Source: Pseudomonas lundensis
GTDB lineage: Bacteria; Pseudomonadota; Gammaproteobacteria; Pseudomonadales; Pseudomonadaceae
Direction of reading: 5' to 3'
Assembly: GCF_002269125.1 (NCBI RefSeq)
Contig: NZ_NQKI01000003.1
Coordinates: 124,001 to 188,000 of the forward strand
DNA length: 64,000 bases
Positions 8,019 through 16,603 of the stretch are shown here, piece by piece; the stretch's first letter is position 1, and each line of letters opens with the position of its first letter. Made by a program: the position numbers and the translations under genes. The notes under the pieces are model-generated. The model was not told the DNA's origin. It saw only the letters and a list, made by a program, of their open reading frames with translations, and did not search any database.

Positions 8019-10391
8019 ATGCGCTATTTTTTTATTTTCTTGATGGGCTGGCTGCCAGCGCTGGCCAGCGCGATCACCTTCGACGAAACCACTCAACGCC
8101 TGCCCTTGGGCCGTGAGATGCACGTCTATGAAGATGTGGCCGGGCAAGCGACCATCGCTGATATCGTGGCCCATCCTGAGCGTTTGCAACCCCATACAAA
8201 AGACACCTTGAACGCGGGCTACTCGCATTCAGTGTTCTGGCTCAAAGTCGATTTCAACTATCAGCCGCACGACCCGCAAGCCAGCACCTCATGGCTGCTG
8301 GAGCTGGCTTACCCGCCGCTGGACCACATCGACCTTTACCAACAAAACGCTGCTGGTGCATTCGAACTGACGCACAGCACCGGCGACGCAATGCCGTTTG
8401 ACAGTCGCCCGGTCAAAGAAAACAACTACCTGTTCGAGCTGAATTTCTCCCCGGGCCAAACCCAGACTGTGTACTTGCGTCTGGCCAGCGAAGGCTCAAT
8501 CCAGGCCCCGTTGACGCTGTGGTCCGCCAAGGCTTACCTCGAAGACCAGCCCGTGCGCATTTACATCCTTGGCCTGATCTACGGCGTGCTGCTCGGGATG
8601 CTGGTGTACAACCTGTTTATCTACATCAGCGTGCGCGACACCAGCTACCTCTATTACATCTTCTACATTGCCTCGTTTGGCCTGTACCAACTGTCGGTCA
8701 ATGGCGCCGCGGTGCAGTACTTCTGGCCTGACAACCCGTGGTGGGCCAATGCGGCGACCCCGTTTCTGATCGGCTCGGCCGCCTTTTTCGGCTGTCAGTT
8801 CGCGCGTACCTTCCTGCACACTGCCAGCCACAGCCGCTGGCTTGACCGGGCGCTGATGCTGTTGATGGGGATTGGTGCGCTGGTCATGGTGCTGGCACTG
8901 ACCACCAGTTATGCGATCTCGTTGCGGTTGGCCACAGGGCTGGCGCTGGCCTTTATCTTCACCATTTTTGTTGCCGGGATTGTGGCCTGGTGCCGTGGCT
9001 TGCGGGTGGCGCGTTATTTCGTCATCGCCTGGACCGCTTTTTTACTGGGTGGGCTGGTCAACACCTTGATGGTGCTGGGCTACCTGCCGAATGTGTTCCT
9101 CACCATGTATGCCAGCCAGATCGGCTCGGCGATTGAAGTCGGGCTGCTGTCGCTGGCGCTGGCGGACCGGATCAACGCCATGCGCGATTTGCAGGCACGC
9201 ACCCTGCAGGAGTCCGGGCAAAAACTGGCTGCGATGAACCAGCAGCTGGAGCGCACCAACCAGCTCAAAGATGAGTTTTTGGCCACTGTGACCCATGAGC
9301 TGCGGACGCCCATGAATGGCGTAATTGGCTCACTGGAGTTGATCAAGACGCTGGACATGACGCCTGAACTTGAGCTGTACACCCACACCGCGCAAGGCTC
9401 GGCCAAAGGAATGATGGGCATGGTGAATGGCATTCTGACATTGACCGAGCTGCAAGCGGGTCGCCTCAGTGCCTTTACCGAGCGTTTCAGTCTGAGCGAG
9501 CTGTTGCAGGGCTTGCACGAACAGTTCAGTCCCAAAGCGCACGTCAAAGGGCTTGCTTTCACCCATGAGGTGGCCCGCCATCTCCCGGATCAGTGGCTGG
9601 GCGATGCCGCGAAGATCCGGCAGTGTCTGGAGTGCCTGCTGGATAACGCCATCAAGTTCACCCACAAGGGTGGTGTAGTGCTGCGCGTGACGGGCAAAAC
9701 CGCCGGGCCGGGGCGCTGGAGTCTGGCATTTACCGTGATCGACAGCGGCATCGGGTTTGTCCACCAGGAAGAAGCCGAGCTGTACCAGCATTTCTTCCAG
9801 GTAGATGGCTCCATGACCCGGGAATATGGCGGTTTGGGCATTGGACTGGCGATTTGCCGGCGCTTGGTTGAGCTGCTGGGCGGCCGCCTGACTCACCATT
9901 CGCAACCGGGGCAGGGTTCGCAGTTTCAGCTGTCCCTGGAGATGGAGTCGCCGCTGGAAACAGCGCAAGTCGTCCAGATGCCGATGCGTTTACCGGGGCA
10001 ATATGTCGTCTTGCTGGTGGAGGACAACCACGCCAACTCAGCGGCGTTGCGCGGCATGTTGCTTAAATTGGGTTACCGGGTGTTAACCGCAGAAAGTGGT
10101 CAGGTGGCGATCGACACGTTGCGCCGTGAGCGTGTCGATGCGGTATTGCTGGCGTGCCCGTTCAGCCACGTGTCCGGCTCGTCCTTGGGCAGCCAGCTCC
10201 TGACACTGGCCGCGTGCGCGCGGTTGCCGGTGCTGGCGCTGTTTGAGTCCGAGGCGGCTGCTCAGCATGCACGGACGCAGGCCGAAGGTATTACCGATTT
10301 TCTGATCAAGCCGCTGCGTTTCGAAGACCTGCAACAGGCCCTGGTACAGCGGCTGTTAGCCGGGCATGAGGACAAAAGCGTCGATTTTTAG
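8019..10391 (+). CDS. ladS: LadS-type hybrid sensor histidine kinase with degenerate receiver
   Basis: About 790 residues. A signal peptide (MRYFFIFLMGWLPALASA) leads a periplasmic 7TMR-DISMED2 domain (about 25-165), then a seven-helix 7TMR-DISM block (about 175-385), a HisKA domain with H426 in VTHELRTPMNG, an HATPase (N-box LLDNAIKFTH; G-boxes DSGIGF and YGGLGIGLAI), and a receiver from about 660. This is the LadS architecture; in P. aeruginosa LadS feeds the GacS/GacA-Rsm pathway toward biofilm. Its neighbours (thiD, aidB-like gene, amn) match my memory of the ladS locus. In the receiver, E668/D669 and K764 are kept, but the phospho-acceptor position reads VLLACPF, Ala712 instead of Asp. 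ATG 8019 follows GGGG at 8011-8014; an in-frame upstream extension to 7923 looks non-coding. Confidence 0.9.
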   Translation: MRYFFIFLMGWLPALASAITFDETTQRLPLGREMHVYEDVAGQATIADIVAHPERLQPHTKDTLNAGYSHSVFWLKVDFNYQPHDPQASTSWLLELAYPPLDHIDLYQQNAAGAFELTHSTGDAMPFDSRPVKENNYLFELNFSPGQTQTVYLRLASEGSIQAPLTLWSAKAYLEDQPVRIYILGLIYGVLLGMLVYNLFIYISVRDTSYLYYIFYIASFGLYQLSVNGAAVQYFWPDNPWWANAATPFLIGSAAFFGCQFARTFLHTASHSRWLDRALMLLMGIGALVMVLALTTSYAISLRLATGLALAFIFTIFVAGIVAWCRGLRVARYFVIAWTAFLLGGLVNTLMVLGYLPNVFLTMYASQIGSAIEVGLLSLALADRINAMRDLQARTLQESGQKLAAMNQQLERTNQLKDEFLATVTHELRTPMNGVIGSLELIKTLDMTPELELYTHTAQGSAKGMMGMVNGILTLTELQAGRLSAFTERFSLSELLQGLHEQFSPKAHVKGLAFTHEVARHLPDQWLGDAAKIRQCLECLLDNAIKFTHKGGVVLRVTGKTAGPGRWSLAFTVIDSGIGFVHQEEAELYQHFFQVDGSMTREYGGLGIGLAICRRLVELLGGRLTHHSQPGQGSQFQLSLEMESPLETAQVVQMPMRLPGQYVVLLVEDNHANSAALRGMLLKLGYRVLTAESGQVAIDTLRRERVDAVLLACPFSHVSGSSLGSQLLTLAACARLPVLALFESEAAAQHARTQAEGITDFLIKPLRFEDLQQALVQRLLAGHEDKSVDF

Positions 10392-10466
10392 GCGCTTATG
10401 CCCCTTGTGAAGGTGGCGATGCGTGCTTCACTGGCTCCATTGGCATGATTCCCAGGAGCCCGCGCA

Positions 10467-12116
10467 ATGAATCTTCATCAGTACGCCGAAACCCACGAAG
10501 TCACCAACCAGCCGCCCTCACTGGACGGCGTTAACCTGTATCGCATCGATCAGCCGCTGCAAGCCTGGGGGCAGCGGTTTGGCGCTGGCTGGGCGCAATC
10601 GCGCATCGATGAATACGGCGCCCTGGCCGGTGGCCCGTTGATGACCGCGGGCTTTCTGGCCAACGAAAACAAACCGGTGTTTGTCAGCCATGACCGTTTT
10701 GGTCATCGGATCGATCTGGTGGAGTTTCACCCCGCGTATCACGAGCTGATGCGCACCGCGATTGAACATGGCCTGCCGTCGTTGCCCTGGACTGACCCGC
10801 GCCCCGGTGCCCACGTAGCCCGGGCGTCCATGACGTACCTGCATACCCAGGCCGAAGCCGGCAGTGGTTGCCCGCTGACCATGACCTTTGCCAGCGTTCC
10901 GGCGTTGCGTTTGCAGCCGGATGTGGCGCAGATCTGGCTGCCCAAAGTACTCGCAACCGAATACGACCCGCGCAACATCGACATCAGCCAGAAGGCCGGT
11001 GTCACGCTGGGCATGGCCATGACCGAGAAACAGGGTGGCACCGATGTCCGCGCCAATACGACCCGTGCCTTTGCGGTCGGCGCCCCGGGGCCGGGGCAGG
11101 CCTATGAGCTACTGGGCCACAAATGGTTTTGTTCGGCGCCTATGTGCGATGGTTTCCTGACGCTGGCGCAAACTGACAAGGGGCTAAGTTGCTTTTTACT
11201 GCCGCGCCATCGCCCGGACGGCACCCGCAACGCGTTTTACATCCAGCGCCTGAAAAACAAGCTCGGCAACAGCTCCAATGCGTCCAGCGAGGTTGAGTTT
11301 CGCGGGGCGCTGGCCTGGATGCTGGGTGAAGAAGGGCGTGGGGTACCGACCATCATCGAGATGGTCGCCATGACCCGGTTTGATTGCATGGTGGGCTCCA
11401 GCGCCTTGATGCGTCAGGCATTGACCCAGGCCAGTCATCATTGTGCGCACCGCAGGGTGGGCGGCCGGGTGCTGGCGGACCAGCCGTTGATGCAAAACGT
11501 GCTGGCGGACCTGGCGCTAGAAAGCGAAGCCGCACTGGCCTTGAGTTTGCGCATGGGCCAGGCACTCGATCATCCCGACGACCCGCAGCAGGCGAAGTTC
11601 TCGCGTCTGGTGACCGCCGTGGGCAAGTACTGGATCTGCAAACGGGCGCCCGCGATGATCAATGAAGCCGCCGAATGCATGGGGGGCGCGGGGTATGTCG
11701 AGGACAGCATTCTGCCGCGTCTGTACCGCGAAGCCCCGGTCAATTCAACGTGGGAGGGCTCGGGTAACGTGCAGTGCCTGGATGTGTTGCGCGCCTTGTC
11801 CAAAGAGCCGGGAGTGCTGGATGCGTTGTTCTTGGAACTCGGTGACGGGCATGGCGACCGGCGACTGGCGCAGCACATCGTGCAGCTCAAGACGGCGTTC
11901 ATGGACACGGGTGACATTCAATACCGGGCGCGGCAACTGACAGAAGACATCGCGTTGGGGCTGCAGGCGAAATTGCTGCTGGAAGCTGGAAACAGCGACG
12001 TGAGTGACGCCTTCATTGCCAGCCGCCTGCAAGGCAGCGGCCGAACCTATGGCGCCTTGCCTCGCGGGTTGAATGTCGCGGCCATTGTGGCGCGGTCAAC
12101 GCCGCACGTGGGTTGA
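10467..12116 (+). CDS. aidB: AidB-like acyl-CoA dehydrogenase family protein
   Basis: 549 residues of the acyl-CoA dehydrogenase fold, close to E. coli AidB (about 541 residues) along its length. Shared landmarks are the N-terminal NQPPSLDGVNLY, MTFASVPAL, GMAMTEKQGGTDVRANTTRA (FAD contact), LGHKWFCSAP, LKNKLGNSSNASSEVEF, MTRFDCMVGS and NSTWEGSGNVQCLDVLR. AidB is an FAD protein of the adaptive response to DNA alkylation; whether the Pseudomonas homologue does this or oxidises acyl-CoAs is not shown by sequence. It stands alone between ladS and amn. Confidence 0.85.
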   Translation: MNLHQYAETHEVTNQPPSLDGVNLYRIDQPLQAWGQRFGAGWAQSRIDEYGALAGGPLMTAGFLANENKPVFVSHDRFGHRIDLVEFHPAYHELMRTAIEHGLPSLPWTDPRPGAHVARASMTYLHTQAEAGSGCPLTMTFASVPALRLQPDVAQIWLPKVLATEYDPRNIDISQKAGVTLGMAMTEKQGGTDVRANTTRAFAVGAPGPGQAYELLGHKWFCSAPMCDGFLTLAQTDKGLSCFLLPRHRPDGTRNAFYIQRLKNKLGNSSNASSEVEFRGALAWMLGEEGRGVPTIIEMVAMTRFDCMVGSSALMRQALTQASHHCAHRRVGGRVLADQPLMQNVLADLALESEAALALSLRMGQALDHPDDPQQAKFSRLVTAVGKYWICKRAPAMINEAAECMGGAGYVEDSILPRLYREAPVNSTWEGSGNVQCLDVLRALSKEPGVLDALFLELGDGHGDRRLAQHIVQLKTAFMDTGDIQYRARQLTEDIALGLQAKLLLEAGNSDVSDAFIASRLQGSGRTYGALPRGLNVAAIVARSTPHVG

Positions 12117-12215
12117 TTGTTTGGTCACGGCCTTCGCAACCTGTAACGGGCTGTGTTTTGCTCAGTGATGCAGGCAAGATAACGGCCTGCCCGTTCAGAA
12201 GACAGGATGCTCATC

Positions 12216-13679
12216 GTGACTGAAGCTTTTATTGTCGTCTCCACCGCTGAAGAGGCTGTCGACCGCCTCGCGGCCTTGCATGAGCGCGCGACCACGGCGT
12301 TAAGCCTGGCACTCAAGCGTTATCTCAAAGACCGTATTGAGCCGTCTGCCGAAGAGCGCGCCTTGTTTCGTTACCCGGAACTGCGCTTGACCTACCGTTT
12401 CCATGGCGAAGTGCCTGCAACCACGCGCGCGTATGCCAAGGTGCAATTGCCTGGCACCTACAGCGTGACCGTCACCCACCCCGCAGCGTTCCGTAATTAC
12501 TTGCTGGAGCAGTTGGTGCCGCTGATGCGCGATTTCACCGTTGAAATCGAAGTGGGCGTCAGCCAGCAAGACATCCCTTACCCCTACGTGGTTGAACAGG
12601 GCGATGAACTCGCCGGCTCTGGCGTGACCGCCGCCGCGCTGGCCCGTGTGTTCCCGAGCACCGATTTGTCGGCCGCCACGGATGGCATCGCTGACGGCCT
12701 GTATGACTGGGAAAACACCGACCCATTGCCGCTGGCGCTGTTCGATGCCGCCCGCGTCGATTTCTCGCTGCGGCGTCTGGTGCATTACACCGGCAGCGAC
12801 TGGCGCCATGTTCAGCCATGGATTCTGTTGACCAACTACCACCGCTATGTCGACCAGTTCATCCTCCACGGCCTTGAGCAACTGCGCGATAACCCGCGTT
12901 TTGTGCGCATGGTTCTGCCGGGCAATGTGCTGATCGAAAAGTCCATGGATTACGGCGAAGCGCAGGCGATCGCGGCCGGTGTGGTGTGGCACCGCTACCA
13001 AATGCCGGCGTATCACTTGCAGGCCAGCGATGGTCATGGCGTAACCCTGGTGAACATCGGCGTCGGCCCTTCGAATGCGAAAAACATCACCGACCATTTG
13101 GCGGTTCTGCGTCCGCACTGCTGGCTGATGATCGGCCACTGCGGCGGTCTGCGTCAGTCGCAGACCATTGGCGACTATGTGCTGGCCCATGCCTACATGC
13201 GCCGCGACGGCATTCTTGATCGCGTGGTGCCGCCGAACATTCCGATCCCGGCCCTGGCAGAAGTGCAAATGGCGCTTCAGGAAGCCGCGGCGCAGGTCAC
13301 CGGCGAGCATGGCGATGAGCTGAAAAAGCGGTTGCGCACCGGCACTGTGTTGACCTACGACGACCGTAACTGGGAGTTGCGCTGGGCGCAGGAGCGCCCG
13401 CTGATCAACCTGTCTCGCGCTGTGGCTGTGGACATGGAAAGCGGCACCATCGCCGCGCAAGGTTACCGTTTGCGCGTTCCGTATGGCACGTTGCTGTGCG
13501 TCTCGGACAAGCCGTTGCACAGTGAAATCAAATTGCCCGGTTCGGCCAACGCGTTTTATGAGCGTGCTGTCAGCCAGCATCTGAAGATCGGCATTGCCGC
13601 CGTGGACTTGATGCGTAATCAGTTGCACGCATTGCATTCGCGCAAATTGCGCAGCTTCGACGAACCGCCGTTCCGTTGA
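12216..13679 (+). CDS. amn: AMP nucleosidase
   Basis: Hydrolyses AMP to adenine and ribose-5-phosphate, helping to set adenylate levels. About 487 residues: the N-terminal AMN domain (STAEEAVDRLAAL to about 170), then a nucleoside phosphorylase-like domain with VNIGVGPSNAKNITDHLAVLRP, IGHCGGLRQSQ and VDMESGTIAAQGYR (ribose-contacting Met-Glu). Two starts compete: ATG 12207 and GTG 12216. The GTG is preferred because AGGA at 12204-12207 lies 8 bases upstream. The long minus-strand frame across the gene (12300-13637) is a shadow. Confidence 0.95.
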   Translation: MTEAFIVVSTAEEAVDRLAALHERATTALSLALKRYLKDRIEPSAEERALFRYPELRLTYRFHGEVPATTRAYAKVQLPGTYSVTVTHPAAFRNYLLEQLVPLMRDFTVEIEVGVSQQDIPYPYVVEQGDELAGSGVTAAALARVFPSTDLSAATDGIADGLYDWENTDPLPLALFDAARVDFSLRRLVHYTGSDWRHVQPWILLTNYHRYVDQFILHGLEQLRDNPRFVRMVLPGNVLIEKSMDYGEAQAIAAGVVWHRYQMPAYHLQASDGHGVTLVNIGVGPSNAKNITDHLAVLRPHCWLMIGHCGGLRQSQTIGDYVLAHAYMRRDGILDRVVPPNIPIPALAEVQMALQEAAAQVTGEHGDELKKRLRTGTVLTYDDRNWELRWAQERPLINLSRAVAVDMESGTIAAQGYRLRVPYGTLLCVSDKPLHSEIKLPGSANAFYERAVSQHLKIGIAAVDLMRNQLHALHSRKLRSFDEPPFR

Positions 13680-13694
13680 TCGGTGATGGTCATT

Positions 13695-13733
13695 TAGCGA
13701 TCAGGCGGCTAGCATTGCCCGCCCTGATCGCTA
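13695..13733. terminator. Hairpin after amn, terminator-like without a T-run
   Basis: TAGCGATCAGG (13695-13705) is perfectly inverted at 13723-13733 (CCTGATCGCTA). The stem lies in the 69-base gap between amn and rluE. No T-run follows, so it may be a Rho-linked or attenuating hairpin, not a classical terminator. Confidence 0.4.
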
Positions 13734-13748
13734 GATGTCCGGTTTGCC

Positions 13749-14390
13749 ATGTCCCGTCCTGCTCGTCCCGCCCCACGCCGTCCGGCGTCTAAAAGCCCTC
13801 AAGCACACACCACCGGTCGTCGGGTGGCCAAGGCGCCACCTGCTGAACCCAAGCTGTACCTGTTCAACAAACCGTTCGATGTACTGACGCAATTCAGCGA
13901 TGAAGGCGGGCGGGCGACGCTCAAGGACTTCATTCCCATCCCCGGCATTTACCCTGCCGGACGGTTGGACCGGGACAGTGAAGGTTTGCTGCTGCTGACC
14001 AATGATGGCCAGTTGCAAGCGCGGATTGCGGACCCGAAACATAAGCTACCCAAGACGTATTGGGTGCAAGTGGAGGGCGAACCGACCCCGGAGCAGTTGC
14101 AACAGCTGCGCGAAGGGGTGGTGCTCAACGATGGCAAGACGCTGCCAGCCGAGGCGCGGGCTCTTGAAGAACCGCAGTTATGGCCGCGCAACCCGCCCGT
14201 GCGTTTTCGCAAAAGCGTGCCCACCGCCTGGCTGGAACTGGTGATTCGCGAAGGGCGTAACCGTCAGGTCAGGCGCATGACCGCCGCTGTCGGTTTACCA
14301 ACGTTGCGGCTGGTGCGCGTGCGTATTGGCGACTGGAGCATCGAGGGGCTGGAGCAGGGGCACTACAGGGAAGTACCGGCACGGCTATAG
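13749..14390 (+). CDS. rluE: 23S rRNA pseudouridine synthase, RluE/RsuA family
   Basis: 213 residues. After a basic Pro/Arg/Lys-rich N-terminal tail of about 30 residues comes the RsuA-type catalytic domain: [34 protein letters not shown] (catalytic Asp in RLDRDS), YWVQVEG, and the C-terminal [10 protein letters not shown]. There is no N-terminal S4 domain, as in RluE, which modifies U2457 of 23S rRNA. RluE is the best match; RsuA-like specificity cannot be fully excluded. The last 6 bases overlap the convergent DUF2788 gene. Confidence 0.85.
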   Translation: MSRPARPAPRRPASKSPQAHTTGRRVAKAPPAEPKLYLFNKPFDVLTQFSDEGGRATLKDFIPIPGIYPAGRLDRDSEGLLLLTNDGQLQARIADPKHKLPKTYWVQVEGEPTPEQLQQLREGVVLNDGKTLPAEARALEEPQLWPRNPPVRFRKSVPTAWLELVIREGRNRQVRRMTAAVGLPTLRLVRVRIGDWSIEGLEQGHYREVPARL

Positions 14391-14594
14391 CGCGCCAGAC
14401 TCAATCAAGCCGATCACCACACTTTTGATGATGAACGCGGCCACGCCCAGGCCCAATACGAAAAACAGGATAAACGAGCCGAAGCGCCCGGCTTTGGACT
14501 TCTTCGCCAGATCCCAGACGATAAAGGCCATGAACATGATCAGGATGCTGACCAGAATCGTCATCATCCACTCTTCAAATACGGCAGGATCCAT
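14385..14594 (-). CDS. DUF2788 small inner-membrane protein
   Basis: 69 residues with two clear membrane helices ([20 protein letters not shown] and [21 protein letters not shown]) separated by a basic loop KKSKAGRFG. This size and layout, and the opening [13 protein letters not shown], match the DUF2788 family of Pseudomonas. Function unknown. It converges with rluE, overlapping by 6 bases. Confidence 0.88.
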   Translation of the reverse strand: MDPAVFEEWMMTILVSILIMFMAFIVWDLAKKSKAGRFGSFILFFVLGLGVAAFIIKSVVIGLIESGAL

Positions 14595-14699
14595 CAGTGT
14601 TCTCCAGCGTCATCGGGGGTGAAAAGCCGAGCGAGTATACGCCAATGCCCGCTGCGGATATTGACCTGTAGCGGCTGGCGAGCAGCGGTCAGGCACGGT

Positions 14700-15179
14700 T
14701 TACGTCCGCAAATGCGTGAGCGGCAACTCGGTGCTGTTAAGCACCTGATTGAGCACAAAGCTCGAACGCACGCTGGTCACGCCCTCGATCCGGGTCAGAT
14801 GCCCCAGTAGCAGCTGTTGATAGTGGTCCATGTCCGGCACCACGATTTTCAATTGATAGTCCGCGTCAACCCCGGTCACAAGGCTGCATTCCAGCACTTG
14901 CGGCAGGCTGCGGATGGCGGATTCAAAGTTCTCGAAACGCTCCGGGGTGTGACGGTCCATGCCGATCAGTACGTAAGCGGTCAGGCTCAACCCCAGCTTT
15001 TTACGGTCCAGCAACGCGACCTGACGCGAGATGTAGCCATCGTCTTCAAGTTGCTTGACCCGTCTTGAGCACGGCGAAGGCGAGAGGCCGATGCGTTCGG
15101 CCAGTTCTTGATTGGAGATGCGTGCATCACGCTGCAATTCCGCCAAAATACTCAAGTCGTATCGGTCGAGTTTGCTCAC
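14700..15179 (-). CDS. Lrp/AsnC family transcriptional regulator
   Basis: About 159 residues: N-terminal winged HTH (LDRYDLSILAELQRDARISNQELAERIGLSPSPCSRRVKQLEDDGYI) and C-terminal RAM/AsnC ligand domain (VLECSLVTGVDADYQLKIVVPDMDHYQQLLLGHLTRIEGV). Such proteins sense amino acids and form octamers on DNA. GTG at 15179 is chosen because AAGGG lies 8 bases upstream; the in-frame ATG at 15197 has no good ribosome site. The regulon cannot be read from sequence. It diverges from the structured region at 15270-15494, which could be a target. Confidence 0.92.
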   Translation of the reverse strand: MSKLDRYDLSILAELQRDARISNQELAERIGLSPSPCSRRVKQLEDDGYISRQVALLDRKKLGLSLTAYVLIGMDRHTPERFENFESAIRSLPQVLECSLVTGVDADYQLKIVVPDMDHYQQLLLGHLTRIEGVTSVRSSFVLNQVLNSTELPLTHLRT

Positions 15180-15273
15180 GAAGTAACCCTTTGTCATAAC
15201 TATTGCGTGAAAGTATCCACCTTAAGTCAAAAATTGCGCAAGTAATGTTTTATTGAGCAATCTTCGCAATCGT

Positions 15274-15494
15274 GTGCCGTCTCTACAGGCCTATGCTTTA
15301 CACCAGAATCACTGCCCGGACATAGAGTCCACTGCGGCCCGCCGAATCAGGCCAGCCGCGGCCGCCAACCCCACAGGGTTGCCCCGGCCCCCGGGCTACG
15401 CACTGTCCAGAAGACGGCGCGAGGTGAGCCAACACCACACGTGTTGAGCCAGGACGAAAAAATTCAAAGGGCGGCCGACGGGTCGCCCTTTTTT
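15274..15494 (+). ncRNA. Candidate structured non-coding RNA with intrinsic terminator
   Basis: The gap between the lrp-like gene and the DUF6515 gene carries nested helices and no plausible ORF. GTGCCGTCT (15274-15282) pairs with AGACGGCGC (15412-15420), closing a GC-rich domain of about 147 bases. Inside are a second GGACA/TGTCC pairing and a hairpin AACCC-CACA-GGGTT near 15370. Downstream lie a small hairpin AACAC/GTGTT (15431-15445) and a strong terminator. I could not match it to 6S, SRP, RNase P, tmRNA, Rsm, Crc or Prr RNAs from memory. It may be a free sRNA or a leader. The strand is set by the terminator. Confidence 0.5.
15469..15494 (+). terminator. Strong intrinsic terminator ending the RNA candidate
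   Basis: GGGCGGCC (15469-15476), loop GACG, GGTCGCCC (15481-15488), then six T. It lies about 100 bases upstream of the next start codon, so it ends a transcript that begins in the intergenic region. Confidence 0.88.
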
Positions 15495-15592
15495 ATGCCC
15501 AAAAATAAGTGCCGGACCTGCTAACCTGCCGCCGAACCGGTTCCCGGATTTCCAGTCTTATGCGTACGCCCCAACCAGCAGTGAGGAACATC

Positions 15593-16603
15593 ATGAAATC
15601 GCGTTTCTGGCGTTTGGCTGTCGTCAGTGTGCTCAGTGTCGGTGTCAGCGCTCAGTTGTTGGCTGATGAGCGGGGCGAAGGCAACCCTCAGCAAGGTCGT
15701 CCCGGTGGCGGTGAGCATCGCCCTCAAGGGCAAGGGGGCCAGACCCCTTTGCGACCGGAACACAATCAGCAGGCTGGCGGCCATGGCCAGCCGCAAGGTG
15801 GCCAATGGCAAAGCCGTCCTCAAGGCGAAAACCCGCAAGTGCGCCCGTCACCGCCCGGCAATCACCTGAGCATCCAGCCACGGCCTGATGCCGTGCAGCA
15901 GACTCAGCCTCCACGGCAAGGTCACTATCAGGATATTCCGCGCCGTCCCGGCGACTATTCCCAGTGGCAAGGACACTCACGGCCCAACAACGGCCCAAAC
16001 CCCGGCTTCAACAACGGGCGTCCCATTGACCACCCTTGGCAGGGGAGGCCGGACGGGCATGGCAACGGCTGGGGAGCGGGGCCGCAGTATCGGCCCGGCT
16101 ATATAGTTGACCGCTTTCCCGACCGTCATTGGCAAGTGCCTTACCGCGGGCAGGACTATTTCTACTCTGGCGGTTATTGGTACCGCCCCCACGGCCCGCG
16201 TTACGTCGTGGTGCAGCCGCCCTACGGGATTCGCGTAGGTTATTTGCCCGATTATGCGCGTGAAGTGTGGATTGGCAGCTCGCTGTTATTTCTCGCAGCG
16301 GGTGCCTATTACGCCTATCAGCCCGCAACACAGGACTACATCGTGGTGCCACCCCCTGCGCCCGTCCCCGTAGCCGCGCCGCAACCGGTGAGCAACGGCT
16401 ACGACGTCGTGGCGTATCCCGCCAATGGCCAGACACCGGCGCAAGTGGATCAGGATCGCTACGACTGTTACCGCTGGGCCGTGGACCAGAGCGGCTTTGA
16501 TCCGGCCCGCGTCACGTACGCGCCTTCACCTGCGGTGGTGCAAACCTACCGGCAGGCCCAGGGCAACTGCCTGAGCAGTCGCGGTTACCAGGTCACCTAC
16601 TGA
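15593..16603 (+). CDS. DUF6515-type secreted protein with Gln/Pro/Gly-rich N-half
   Basis: About 336 residues. A signal peptide (MKSRFWRLAVVSVLSVGVSAQLLA) is followed by about 140 residues of low complexity (QGG, RPQG, PGNH repeats). Then comes a Tyr/Pro-rich folded segment (YRPGYIVDRFPDRHWQVPYRGQDYFYSGGYWYRPHGPRYVV), a hydrophobic stretch (IGSSLLFLAAGAYYAY) and a C-terminal repeat-like unit with two Cys (DRYDCYRWAVDQSGFDP; GNCLSSRGY). The YYSGGYWY/DRYDCYRWA pattern is the DUF6515 hallmark. ATG 15593 has GAGGAA upstream; an earlier in-frame ATG gives an implausible N-terminus. Envelope location is inferred; function unknown. Confidence 0.8.
   Translation: MKSRFWRLAVVSVLSVGVSAQLLADERGEGNPQQGRPGGGEHRPQGQGGQTPLRPEHNQQAGGHGQPQGGQWQSRPQGENPQVRPSPPGNHLSIQPRPDAVQQTQPPRQGHYQDIPRRPGDYSQWQGHSRPNNGPNPGFNNGRPIDHPWQGRPDGHGNGWGAGPQYRPGYIVDRFPDRHWQVPYRGQDYFYSGGYWYRPHGPRYVVVQPPYGIRVGYLPDYAREVWIGSSLLFLAAGAYYAYQPATQDYIVVPPPAPVPVAAPQPVSNGYDVVAYPANGQTPAQVDQDRYDCYRWAVDQSGFDPARVTYAPSPAVVQTYRQAQGNCLSSRGYQVTY

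Noticed and set aside
12300..13637. 445-residue minus-strand frame
   Set aside because: Lies wholly across amn; its protein has no family features and reflects codon bias of the real gene.
15274..15494. Cobalamin riboswitch or SRP/6S RNA
   Set aside because: Key conserved strings of these RNAs are not present in the region on either strand.
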